Shown: piece by piece, positions 37,598-45,760 of the stretch | How positions within the stretch are numbered: position 1 is the stretch's first letter | How the letters are laid out: each line of letters begins with the position of its first letter | NCBI GenBank assembly: GCA_018223385.1 | Contig: JAGTTR010000002.1 | Location: 1-64,000 of the forward strand | Reading direction: 5' to 3' | From: Oscillospiraceae bacterium Marseille-Q3528 | Lineage (GTDB): Bacteria; Bacillota; Clostridia; Lachnospirales; Lachnospiraceae | Length of the DNA stretch: 64,000 nucleotides | The notes under the pieces: generated by a model | Databases searched by the model: none | The model's input: the letters and a program-made list of their open reading frames with translations, nothing else | What the model was told of the DNA's origin: nothing | Translations under genes and position numbers: made by a program

Positions 37598-38679
37598 AAA
37601 AAGGTCAAGAGATGATGGAATATCAGGATGTTGTCACAGATATTAAACAAATTATTGTATCGGGACAACAGTATGCTTATCAGGCTGCAAATAAAGCGAT
37701 GGTGCTCACCTATTGGCAGATTGGAAAGCGGATTGTAGAACAGGAGCAGAAGGGGGAAGAACGAGCAGAGTATGGAAAAGCTTTATTGGATACGCTGTCG
37801 GCGGAATTGACCGGAGAGTATGGAAAAAGCTATTCAAAAAGAAATTTGCAATATTTTCGTAAATTTTATTTTGCATTTCCAGATGTTCAAATTGTGAACG
37901 CATGCGTTCACAATTTGAACTGGACTCATTTTCGATGTCTTCTTCGGGTAACCGATGAAAATGCACGTTTGTGGTATATGAACGAGGCTTCAAAAGAAGG
38001 ATGGAGTTCCAGAACACTGGACAGAAATATTGGCACACAATATTATTACCGGTTACTGCAATCACCGAAAAAAGAAAATGTGATTGCTGAAATGAAGGAA
38101 AAAACAAAAGAGAGTCAGAAGAATAAATTTGAACTTTTAAAAAATCCGATTATTGCGGAATTTTTAGGCTTCAAAAATGAAGATTCTTATCTTGAAAATG
38201 ATTTAGAGTCAGCTATTTTGACACATATAAGAGATTTTCTAATGGAAATGGGAAAAGGATTTGCGTTTGTGGCAAGACAGCAGCACATTGTGACGGAAAC
38301 GCAGGATTATTTTATTGATCTGGTATTTTACAATATTGAGTTAAAGTGCTATGTGCTTATAGATCTGAAAATGGGAAAGATTACACATCAGGATGTAGGG
38401 CAGATTGATATGTATGTTCGTATGTATGATGAACTTAAGTGTCAGGAAGGAGACAATCCTACATTAGGAATTCTTCTGTGTTCGGAAACAGATGAGGACA
38501 TTGCAAGATATTCAGTATTGCATGATAATGACAGATTGTTTATGTCAAAATATCTTACTTATTTGCCGACTAAGGAACGGCTGCGTGCAGAGATTGAGCA
38601 GCAGAAGGAGATATTCTATATGCAGCATCCAAGGTTGCATATAGAAAATGCACAGGACAAAAATGCACAGGACGAGTAA
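37594..38679 (+). CDS. DUF1016/YhcG-type PDDEXK nuclease family protein
   Basis: 361 aa. The N-terminal DUF1016 domain has [19 protein letters not shown] and [14 protein letters not shown]; the C-terminal PDDEXK nuclease part has YFIDLVFYN followed by [10 protein letters not shown], giving the D and DxK-like catalytic positions. Such proteins occur with restriction-modification loci and as defence-associated genes; the exact function is unsettled. Its ATG overlaps the hsdM TGA (ATGA). AT-rich like hsdM. Confidence 0.82.
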   Translation: MKKGQEMMEYQDVVTDIKQIIVSGQQYAYQAANKAMVLTYWQIGKRIVEQEQKGEERAEYGKALLDTLSAELTGEYGKSYSKRNLQYFRKFYFAFPDVQIVNACVHNLNWTHFRCLLRVTDENARLWYMNEASKEGWSSRTLDRNIGTQYYYRLLQSPKKENVIAEMKEKTKESQKNKFELLKNPIIAEFLGFKNEDSYLENDLESAILTHIRDFLMEMGKGFAFVARQQHIVTETQDYFIDLVFYNIELKCYVLIDLKMGKITHQDVGQIDMYVRMYDELKCQEGDNPTLGILLCSETDEDIARYSVLHDNDRLFMSKYLTYLPTKERLRAEIEQQKEIFYMQHPRLHIENAQDKNAQDE

Positions 38680-38682
38680 AGT

Positions 38683-38717
38683 GTGATGAGATTGATAAAA
38701 CCGTCGTAGAAATTGAG
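38683..38717 (+). repeat. 35-bp direct repeat, right copy (remnant of an hsdM 3' end)
   Basis: 32 of 35 bases match 37551-37585, and the reading frame DEIDKTVVEIEV followed by TAA is kept. It appears to be a leftover of a second hsdM end. The rest of the gap to 38895 shows no convincing gene; it holds AT-rich DNA and a 30-base open fragment only. Confidence 0.75.
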
Positions 38718-38894
38718 GTATAAATAGTAATTAGACTTATTCGGAATATAAGGAAAGTATTGGAAAATGAACTATATTTTGTGGTATTGCGTTCTGAACT
38801 TACTTGGATATGATCTGGGATGAGTTAGATGATGAATTGAACGCGTTCAGACGACTAAAATCGGAGCAACCACTGATGCCGGGGAGGAAAATCC

Positions 38895-39230
38895 ATGAAA
38901 ATAACGATCAATTTTGAGAAGCCGTATTTTGAGGAAGCAACCATCCTTGCACTGACGTCCCATGATCTGGATGATTTTTATGTGGAAGCGAACGAGGTGG
39001 ATCGCCTGAATCTGTTTTTTGTGCTGGAAACATCTCTGCACAGGTTTCAAAGGGAAAACCGCAGGAAAGCGGCTGCACGCTGCGCCTTTCTCATGGCGTA
39101 TTATCTGTTCGTTCCCCTGACGCCTCCGGCTTCGTCGGAACTGGCGAGGTTTTATATCGACCAGGCGCTGGCATGGGAGGATACGCCGGAGTACCGCCAG
39201 TGGAAAAAACTGATAGAAGAAGGAAATTGA
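38895..39230 (+). CDS. Hypothetical protein, 111 aa
   Basis: Not recognised. It is small, soluble and probably mostly helical, with an aromatic- and acid-rich N-terminus (MKITINFEKPYFEEATI) and a basic middle (RFQRENRRKAAARCAF). GGGGAGG is well placed before the ATG, and codon use matches the GC-richer flanks rather than the AT-rich block, so it is likely a real host gene at the block's right edge. Confidence 0.6.
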   Translation: MKITINFEKPYFEEATILALTSHDLDDFYVEANEVDRLNLFFVLETSLHRFQRENRRKAAARCAFLMAYYLFVPLTPPASSELARFYIDQALAWEDTPEYRQWKKLIEEGN

Positions 39231-39287
39231 AACTGATATAAGGAGATTTTAACATCAGAAGATTTTATTAAGAAAAGGAGTTATCAC

Positions 39288-39905
39288 ATGAAAGTATTAT
39301 TATTGAACGGAAGTCCGCGAAAAAGCGGCAACACATCCATCGCACTGGAGGAAATGAGAAAAGTATTTGAAGCAGAGGGGGTAGAGGCAGAGATTGTCCA
39401 GGTGGGGAATCAGGCTGTCCGGGGCTGCGTCGCCTGTGGCGGCTGCGGAAAACTGGGAAAATGTGTGTTTGATGATGTGGTCAACGAACTGGCGCCCAAA
39501 TTTGAGGCGGCAGACGGTCTTGTGGCTGCCAGCCCGGTCTATTATGCCTCGGCCAATGCGACGTTGATCGCGGTGCTGGATCGGCTGTTTTACAGCACCC
39601 ACTTTGACAAAACGATGAAAGTCGGGGCAAGTGTGGTCTGTGCACGGCGCGGTGGATGTTCGGCTACCTTTGATGAGCTGAACAAGTATTTTACCATATC
39701 CAATATGCCGATCGCGTCCAGCCAGTACTGGAACTCGATCCATGGCCGAACCCAGGGAGAAGCGGCGATGGATGAAGAAGGCAGGCAGACGATGCGTGTG
39801 CTGGCAAGAAACATGACATTTCTGATGAAAAGTATTGCTTTGGGAAAAGAAGCGTTTGGACTGCCGGAAACGGAAGAACGGGTGGCAACAAATTTTATCC
39901 GGTAG
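39288..39905 (+). CDS. Flavodoxin-fold NAD(P)H-dependent oxidoreductase
   Basis: 205 aa. The FMN phosphate loop is LLNGSPRKSGNTSIAL. A Cys-rich stretch CVACGGCGKLGKC resembles iron-sulfur flavoproteins, and ASPVYYASANATL follows. It probably reduces quinones or small aromatics. AAAGGAG precedes the ATG. The fluoride-type riboswitch begins about 60 bases after its stop. Confidence 0.85.
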   Translation: MKVLLLNGSPRKSGNTSIALEEMRKVFEAEGVEAEIVQVGNQAVRGCVACGGCGKLGKCVFDDVVNELAPKFEAADGLVAASPVYYASANATLIAVLDRLFYSTHFDKTMKVGASVVCARRGGCSATFDELNKYFTISNMPIASSQYWNSIHGRTQGEAAMDEEGRQTMRVLARNMTFLMKSIALGKEAFGLPETEERVATNFIR

Positions 39906-39965
39906 GGAATGCAAAAGAGTGTTGCAAGGATGGACTCTCTGTGTTACACTCTTAAAGTCAGACAA

Positions 39966-40060
39966 AGGGAATGAGATTCTCCCTAAGTAAAATTTACTTG
40001 AACCGCTTATTAAGCTGATGACTTCTGCGATAAAAAGAACGCAGATAGTCTCAGCTTTTT
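39966..40060 (+). promoter_or_regulatory. Candidate fluoride (crcB) riboswitch with terminator platform
   Basis: P1 is AGGGA/TCCCT around ATGAGATTC. An extra AAGTAAA/TTTACTT stem, then ACCGCTTATTAAGC and the conserved segment GCTGATGACTTCTGCG, follow the crcB-motif pattern. The 3' aptamer strand AAGCTGATGACTTCTGCG (40012-40029) is also the 5' arm of a terminator with CGCAGATAGTCTCAGCTT (40040-40057) and TTT. The expected pseudoknot is imperfect (one A-C). Ligand binding would free transcription of the antiporter gene 23 bases on. Confidence 0.75.
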
Positions 40061-40082
40061 CTGCGTTTAAAGGAGGATTTTT

Positions 40083-41258
40083 ATGTTATTGAGTGTTTCA
40101 CTGATCCTGATTGTAGGTATGTCTATGGGATGGATATGCCAGAGACTCAAACTGCCGGGGCTGCTTGGCATGTTGATGACGGGCATAATCCTGGGGCCTT
40201 ATGCTCTGGGGCTTCTGGATGGGAGCATCCTTGGTATCTCGTCGGAGCTTCGCAAAATGGCGCTGATCATTATATTGACGCGGGCAGGCCTGGGGCTGGA
40301 TCTGTCAGGGCTGAAAAAGATGGGCAGGTCTGCAGTGCTCATGTGTTTTGTCCCGGCGAGCTTTGAACTGCTGGGGATGCTTTTCCTTGCACCGAAGCTG
40401 CTGGGCATCACATGGCTGGAAGCTGCCGTCATGGGAGCTGTGCTGGCGGCGGTTTCCCCTGCGGTTGTCGTTCCGCGGATGGTGAAACTGATGGAGGAAG
40501 GATATGGGGTGAAAGAAGGCATCCCGCAGCTGATTCTTGCCGGTGCATCGGTGGACGATGTGTACGTGATCGTGTTATTTTCCACCTTTGTGGGCATGAT
40601 GCAGGGAGAAGGTGCGTCCCTCATCCGTTTCGTGAATATCCCGGTTTCTATTTTCCTGGGGATCGCCATCGGGCTGTGCATTGGCGTCCTGCTGGCAGTT
40701 TTTTTCCAGAAGTTTCATATGAGAGATACCTCCAAGGTTCTGATCATTTTGAGCATTTCTTTTCTGCTGGTTGTGCTGGAGGACAGCCTGACAACGTCCA
40801 TCACTTTTTCTGCGCTGATCGCAATTATGTTTATCGGTATCGGGCTGCAGAGAAAGCGGGAGGCTGTTGCAAAAAGACTGTCGGTAAAATATGGGAAACT
40901 GTGGGTCGCGGCAGAGGTGTTTCTGTTTGTGCTGGTGGGGGCAACAGTGAATATCGGGTATCTGAGTAAGGTTGGCATCCGGGCGCTGGTGCTCATCGTG
41001 GGCGCGCTGTTGTTCCGCATGCTTGGTGTATTTGTATGCCTGTTGGGCACCGGCCTGAAAGGAAAAGAAAAGGCGTTCGTGATGCTGGCCTATACGCCGA
41101 AAGCCACGGTGCAGGCGGCCATTGGCGGCATTCCGCTTTCGCTGGGGCTTGCCTGCGGGGATATGGTACTGACCGTGGCGGTGCTTGCCATTGTACTGAC
41201 CGCGCCCCTTGGCGCATTTGCCATTGACTTATCCTATAAAAAGCTGCTGTCGCTCTGA
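40083..41258 (+). CDS. Cation:proton antiporter (CPA family)
   Basis: 391 aa, eleven to twelve membrane helices. It has GLLGMLMTGIILGPYALGLL, TRAGLGLDLSGLKKMG and an acidic pair in AGASVDDVYVIVLF at the helix expected to hold the ion site. The family exchanges Na+ or K+ for H+. It lies behind a fluoride-type riboswitch, so a part in fluoride tolerance is inferred. AAAGGAGG precedes the ATG. Confidence 0.85.
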   Translation: MLLSVSLILIVGMSMGWICQRLKLPGLLGMLMTGIILGPYALGLLDGSILGISSELRKMALIIILTRAGLGLDLSGLKKMGRSAVLMCFVPASFELLGMLFLAPKLLGITWLEAAVMGAVLAAVSPAVVVPRMVKLMEEGYGVKEGIPQLILAGASVDDVYVIVLFSTFVGMMQGEGASLIRFVNIPVSIFLGIAIGLCIGVLLAVFFQKFHMRDTSKVLIILSISFLLVVLEDSLTTSITFSALIAIMFIGIGLQRKREAVAKRLSVKYGKLWVAAEVFLFVLVGATVNIGYLSKVGIRALVLIVGALLFRMLGVFVCLLGTGLKGKEKAFVMLAYTPKATVQAAIGGIPLSLGLACGDMVLTVAVLAIVLTAPLGAFAIDLSYKKLLSL

Positions 41259-41366
41259 AAATTCATAGTGACTGATAAATTTGCTAATATCTTCCGGAAA
41301 CATTGGAGATTCGCTAAGATAAACGTATCAGGTGACTGATCAAAAAGAAATCTGGAGGGATAAGCA

Positions 41367-41762
41367 ATGTTAAATGAAGCAGTGATCAACGTATTAAAAA
41401 ATGGCATGTGGGATCTGGCAACCTGCGCAAACGGAGAGCCCAATGTGGTGCCCGTTGCCTTTAAGGATGTGACGGAGGACGGCAAGCTGGTGGTAGGAGA
41501 TGTTTTCCTGGAGACCACATTGAACAATATCCGCGCAAACGGCGGAAAGATTGCCATTTCTGCATATGATGCACAGAGCCTGGAGGGATATCAGATCAAG
41601 GGAACGGCGGAATATGTGACAGAGGGAGCTGTCGTTGACACCTTCAAGGCGATGGTCGAGAAGATGTTCAACGGTGCGGCGACTGCCAAGGGTGCCCTGA
41701 TCATCACACCTGCCAAAGTCATCGTTACGACACCGGGTGCGGACAACAAGAAAGAGATTTAA
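41367..41762 (+). CDS. Pyridoxamine 5'-phosphate oxidase-family FMN-binding protein
   Basis: 131 aa split-barrel protein. MWDLATCANGEPNVVPVAFK and the central strand NIRANGGKIAISAYD match the PNPOx-like family. It probably binds FMN and may reduce a small substrate; it is not the true PdxH. GGAGGG is 7 bases ahead of the ATG. Confidence 0.8.
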   Translation: MLNEAVINVLKNGMWDLATCANGEPNVVPVAFKDVTEDGKLVVGDVFLETTLNNIRANGGKIAISAYDAQSLEGYQIKGTAEYVTEGAVVDTFKAMVEKMFNGAATAKGALIITPAKVIVTTPGADNKKEI

Positions 41763-41805
41763 GGAAAGAAGCACTCATAAATTTCATAGTTACTTTTAAA
41801 ACGAG

Positions 41806-41847
41806 CACCTTCAGGCTATAATGGAACAAACGAATAGCTTGAAGGTG
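41806..41847 (+). promoter_or_regulatory. Inverted repeat and -10 region ahead of the HxlR gene
   Basis: CACCTTCA-GGCTAT (41806-41819) mirrors ATAGC-TTGAAGGTG (41834-41847). It contains TATAAT (41817-41822) and, on its right side, the gene's own ribosome-binding site GAAGGTG. Either an operator for autoregulation or an mRNA hairpin hiding the ribosome site. Confidence 0.55.
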
Positions 41848-41854
41848 ACTTTAT

Positions 41855-42238
41855 ATGGCGAAATATAAGAAAAAATTAGACGATGATATCCGCTGTCCGC
41901 TGGAATACGGACTGGCGATCTTTGGCGGCAAATGGAAATCGCGCATCATCTGTGTACTGGCGGCGAAGGAAAGGCTGCGCTACAGTGCCCTTCGGAAGGA
42001 AATGTACAACATTACAGATGCGGTGCTGGCGGCCACGCTGAAGGATCTGATGGAAGACGGGATCGTTGACCGAAAATCCTATGACGAGATCCCGCCCCGG
42101 GTGGAATATTTCCTGACGCAAAAGGGCGCATCCGTTGTGCCCATTTTGCAGAGCATCTGTGCGTGGTCGGACATTTTTTATAAGGAAGACAGTGAAAATG
42201 AAATGGTGCAGTGCCAAAAATGCGATCATCGCAGATAA
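41855..42238 (+). CDS. HxlR family transcriptional regulator
   Basis: 127 aa winged helix. CPLEYGLAIFGGKWKSRIIC is the family hallmark, then LRYSALRKEMYNITDAVLAA (recognition helix) and PPRVEYFLTQKG (wing). HxlR proteins answer to redox or electrophile signals. The C-terminus has a CQKC pair. The oxidoreductase-like gene just upstream is a likely target. Confidence 0.88.
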   Translation: MAKYKKKLDDDIRCPLEYGLAIFGGKWKSRIICVLAAKERLRYSALRKEMYNITDAVLAATLKDLMEDGIVDRKSYDEIPPRVEYFLTQKGASVVPILQSICAWSDIFYKEDSENEMVQCQKCDHRR

Positions 42239-42247
42239 GGGGAAAAG

Positions 42248-42706
42248 ATGATAACTTATACAGAAGAAAAGAAATTTACAAAACAGCAGGTACAGCAGTT
42301 GTTTCTGTCGGTGAACTGGACGTCAGGTAACTACCCGGAGCGGCTGTATCGGGCATTACTGCATTCTTCCACGGTGCTCACCGCCTGGGACGGGGAGAAG
42401 CTGGTGGGCCTTATCCGGGTGCTGGACGATACCGCGATGCTGGCGCAGATTCACTATGTGCTTGTGCATCCGGCTTATCACGGACAGGGCATTGCCGGTC
42501 ACATGCTGGAGCTGATCAAGGAGAAATACCGGGATTTCCTGTATATCGAGGCCATGCCGGAGGATAAAAAGAATGTGCCCTTTTATGAAAAGCATGGGTT
42601 CTCCGTGATGGAAAAAGGCGTTGCTATCCAGATCTGGCATGACCTGGAGCCGGAAAATGAAGGCGGACCAGAACAATCTGATGATAGAATAGGGGAGCGC
42701 GAATAA
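42248..42706 (+). CDS. GNAT family N-acetyltransferase
   Basis: 152 aa. The acetyl-CoA site is VHPAYHGQGIAGHMLELI, with FYEKHGFSV near the end, as in GNAT enzymes. Substrate unknown. Begins 9 bases after the HxlR stop with AAGGGG before the ATG, so probably co-transcribed. Confidence 0.85.
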   Translation: MITYTEEKKFTKQQVQQLFLSVNWTSGNYPERLYRALLHSSTVLTAWDGEKLVGLIRVLDDTAMLAQIHYVLVHPAYHGQGIAGHMLELIKEKYRDFLYIEAMPEDKKNVPFYEKHGFSVMEKGVAIQIWHDLEPENEGGPEQSDDRIGERE

Positions 42707-42788
42707 TTTCGAATGAAAAAGAGCCATAATGAACAGATTTTATGCTATAATTTCCAAATAGATACTGATTCTGTAGGAAGAGGCGGGA

Positions 42789-43430
42789 ATGGATATGAAT
42801 TATAAAGAGAAACAGGAACGGATACTGGACGCGGCATTCCGCATATTTGTGGAACGGAAGATCGAACCGGTGAGCATGGGAGAGATCGCGGAGGCAGCAG
42901 GCATCGGGCGGGCGACATTGTTTCGATACTATCCGAGCAAGCTGGAGCTGGTCATCGCGGTCTGTACGAGAGAATGGAAGAAGTATATGGATGAGCTGGA
43001 TCGCAGAAGGCCCATCAGCTCCGTGGGGGAGATCCCGGCCATTGACCGGCTGATCTTTACGCTGGATGGCTGTATTGCGCTGTATATGAACTATAAGGAG
43101 CTGTTTTTATACAATGATAATTTCAATCATTACGTGTCACACGCGGGATGTGAGAACAGCCAGCTGAAAGAGTTCCATGAAGCGCTGTATTCGGTCAACA
43201 CCCGTCTGCACAATATGTATGAGAAGGCGAAGGAAGACCACAGCTTCCGGACAGATATCCCGGAAGAGGAGTTTATGCGGGTGACCGTCCATGCGATGAT
43301 GACGTTCTGTACCTACTATGCGGGCGGATTCATCTGGGGTTCCCAGCAGAGCGGGGACTACACGAAAGAGCTTCTCCGGATGAAGGAAATGATACTGGAA
43401 TATGTAAGGCCGGAGGCAGAAGGGGTTTAG
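42789..43430 (+). CDS. TetR family transcriptional regulator
   Basis: 213 aa. N-terminal helix-turn-helix: RILDAAFRIFVERKIEPVSM, then IAEAAGIGRATLFRYYPSK. The C-terminal ligand domain is not recognisable. ATG 42789 or ATG 42795 could start it; the second is better spaced from GAGGCGGG. TATAAT at 42746-42751 is a likely -10 box. Target genes are unknown. Confidence 0.85.
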   Translation: MDMNYKEKQERILDAAFRIFVERKIEPVSMGEIAEAAGIGRATLFRYYPSKLELVIAVCTREWKKYMDELDRRRPISSVGEIPAIDRLIFTLDGCIALYMNYKELFLYNDNFNHYVSHAGCENSQLKEFHEALYSVNTRLHNMYEKAKEDHSFRTDIPEEEFMRVTVHAMMTFCTYYAGGFIWGSQQSGDYTKELLRMKEMILEYVRPEAEGV

Positions 43431-43447
43431 CGAGCTTCTGCGGGCTG

Positions 43448-43508
43448 TTGACAAAGCGGTTTTTTGCACTATAATAGTTGTAGGTACAACGATGTACATA
43501 CAACTATT
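43448..43508 (+). promoter_or_regulatory. Promoter and palindromic operator of the MarR-ABC exporter operon
   Basis: TTGACA (43448-43453), 16 bases and TATAAT (43470-43475). A 36-bp palindrome, AATAGTTGTA (43473-43482) and TACAACTATT (43499-43508) with inner GTAC/GTAC, overlaps the -10 box and start point. This fits repression by the MarR protein encoded next. Confidence 0.85.
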
Positions 43509-43550
43509 TGTATTTCACAGGAATCTGAAAAATACCTTCGGGAGGAAATT

Positions 43551-44018
43551 ATGGATATCACAGGACGAAAAATCACGAAGATCGCCCGGGAAGCGGAGAA
43601 GCTGGTTCTGCTGACCCTGCGGGAAACGGGCGTTGGAACGGCGGAGATCGATCTGATCCATGCACTGCGTCATAAGCCCGGCTGCACGCAGGCGCAGCTG
43701 GCGGAGATTCTCCATGCGGATAAAGCGGCCATTGCCCGCAGAACCAAAAATCTTGAGACAAAGGGATACCTGATCCGCAGGGATGATCCCCATGACCGGC
43801 GCAGCCAGCAGCTCTTTCCCACGGAAAAAGCGGAAGCCATGAAAGCGTCCAAGGTGGAGATCGAATCGTCCTTTTACGAATATCTGACCCGCGTGCTGAC
43901 GGCGGAGGAAGCGGAGGCCTTTGCGGCATCCCTGGATAAGCTGTACCGGGCCTCCAAAACCGAGCGCCGGGCGGGATTTCCGCATTTTCAGAAAACGGAC
44001 GGGGAGATGAAAGCATGA
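43551..44018 (+). CDS. MarR family transcriptional regulator
   Basis: 155 aa. The winged helix contains HKPGCTQAQLAEILHADKAA, then NLETKGYLIRRDDPHDRRSQ, the usual recognition helix and DxRxx wing. It likely represses itself and the exporter by binding the palindrome just upstream. ATG 43551 has GGAGG 5 bases before it. Its stop overlaps the first exporter gene (ATGA). Confidence 0.9.
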   Translation: MDITGRKITKIAREAEKLVLLTLRETGVGTAEIDLIHALRHKPGCTQAQLAEILHADKAAIARRTKNLETKGYLIRRDDPHDRRSQQLFPTEKAEAMKASKVEIESSFYEYLTRVLTAEEAEAFAASLDKLYRASKTERRAGFPHFQKTDGEMKA

Positions 44019-45760
44019 GCAGGGGAGAGAAGCAGACATTTACACCGGATCGCATCCGTTCCTATTTCGTGATGGAGTGGCTGCCGCTTTTGCTGGTTAC
44101 GATTTCTGGTGTGATTTACAATGTGGGGCTGCTGGCGACGCCCTGGTTCGAGGGGCGGCTGGCCCAGTGCCTGGCGGACATTCTGGGAGGGAGTGCAACG
44201 GCTGCCAGGATGGCCATGCTGGTGATCTTATACGTGATTGTCACATTTATCGTGCAGGCGGCCCGGTTTGTGAAGCGTTTTTATGTCCGGCGGTTTGCCA
44301 ACAATATCAACCGGCGGATGAAGGGCATCCTTTATGCCAATCTGGTGCGCCAGAGCCGGGCGGCTTTGGAAAAGGAAGGTGTCGGAAACGTCATGACGAA
44401 GGCCATTTCCGATGTGGATGACTGCGTGGAGGGCATGCGGAAATTTACCACGGAAGTGTTTGACACGGGTGTGGCGCTGGCCGGCTATGTGGTCATGCTG
44501 CTGGTGTACGACTGGCGGCTGGCACTGCTGAGTTTGCTTTTCACACCGATCTCTTATTTTTGCGCAGAATGGATGAAAAAACCGGTGCAGCGTGCCGGAG
44601 CTTCCTATAAGAAAGCGGCCGGGGCTTTGAGTGCAGCCACGCTGGACCGGGCGGAAAATGCCGTTACCTACCGGGTGTACGGATGCGAGGATACCAGAGC
44701 CGGGCTTTATGAAGGGGCGCTGGATCACTATGAGAAAACGGCGGTGCGTAACAATGTGTGGCAGTCGGCCCTTCCGCCGCTGTATCTGGCGGCATCCGAG
44801 GCGGGGGTGTTATTTATCCTCTGGTTTGGCGCTAAAAATGTGCTGGGAACCGGATGGAGCAGCTGGGATATCGCAGCATTTACCACGTTTCTTTCCTGTT
44901 TTACCAAGCTTACCGTCAAATCCTCCAAGGTTGCCAAGCTGTTTAACGCGGTACAGAAAGCGGAAGTTTCCTGGAAACGGATAAAACCGCTGATGCAGTC
45001 GCCGGAGCAGCTGGAGCCGCTGGCCATTCCGGTAGCAGAAGAGGTGACGCTGGAGAATCTTTCTTTCGCCTATGGAGATACGACCATATTTTCCGGTCTG
45101 ACACTGATGGCCTGCCCGGGAGAAATGATCGGCGTCACCGGTCCGGTTGCCTGCGGAAAATCCACCTTTGGGCGTGTGTTCCTTTGCGAATCCCTGTATG
45201 AGGGTTCGGTTCGTTTCGGAAAAAGAGAGCTTTCCACCCTCACCCCGAGAGAAATCGCTGCCACGGTGGGATACCTGGGGCACGACCCGGAACTGAGTGC
45301 GGACACGCTGGAGCATAACGTGCTGTGCGGCAGCGAGCAGGAGGTCACCCCTTATTTTCAGGCGGTGGCATTCCAGGAGGAAGTGTTAGCCATGGAAAAG
45401 CAGGCAGAAACAGTCATCGGCAGCAGCGGTACCCGTCTGTCCGGCGGCCAGGCCCAGCGGCTGGCACTGGCACGGACGCTGGCCCATCCGCGTCCGCTGA
45501 TGATCCTGGACGATCCGTTTTCTGCCCTTGACCGGAAAACAGAAGATACGGTATTTGCCAATCTGCAGGACTATGCAAAGGATAAGGTCGTCTTTCTCAT
45601 TTCCCACCGGCTGTACCATTTCCCGCAGATGCAGAAGGTGATCTTCATGGAAGACGGAAAGACCACAGTCGGCACCCATGGGGAGCTGATGGCTTCGGTT
45701 CCGGCATATCGAAGACTTTATGAAAGCCAGACAGGAGGGGAACAGCATGAAGAAGCATAA
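44015..45760 (+). CDS. ABC exporter half-transporter 1 (degenerate Walker B)
   Basis: 581 aa: six membrane helices (about 15-310), then an ATPase domain with Walker A GPVACGKSTFG, intact signature RLSGGQAQRLAL and Walker B MILDDPFSALD. The residue after the Walker B Asp is Asp, not the catalytic Glu, as in the degenerate half of heterodimeric exporters. Partner is the next gene; drugs or peptides are likely substrates given MarR control. Confidence 0.87.
   Translation: MSRGEKQTFTPDRIRSYFVMEWLPLLLVTISGVIYNVGLLATPWFEGRLAQCLADILGGSATAARMAMLVILYVIVTFIVQAARFVKRFYVRRFANNINRRMKGILYANLVRQSRAALEKEGVGNVMTKAISDVDDCVEGMRKFTTEVFDTGVALAGYVVMLLVYDWRLALLSLLFTPISYFCAEWMKKPVQRAGASYKKAAGALSAATLDRAENAVTYRVYGCEDTRAGLYEGALDHYEKTAVRNNVWQSALPPLYLAASEAGVLFILWFGAKNVLGTGWSSWDIAAFTTFLSCFTKLTVKSSKVAKLFNAVQKAEVSWKRIKPLMQSPEQLEPLAIPVAEEVTLENLSFAYGDTTIFSGLTLMACPGEMIGVTGPVACGKSTFGRVFLCESLYEGSVRFGKRELSTLTPREIAATVGYLGHDPELSADTLEHNVLCGSEQEVTPYFQAVAFQEEVLAMEKQAETVIGSSGTRLSGGQAQRLALARTLAHPRPLMILDDPFSALDRKTEDTVFANLQDYAKDKVVFLISHRLYHFPQMQKVIFMEDGKTTVGTHGELMASVPAYRRLYESQTGGEQHEEA

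Noticed and set aside
37551..38717. Direct repeat read as an insertion-sequence target duplication
   Set aside because: It is 35 bp long, coding, diverged at three bases and no transposase or terminal inverted repeats lie between the copies.
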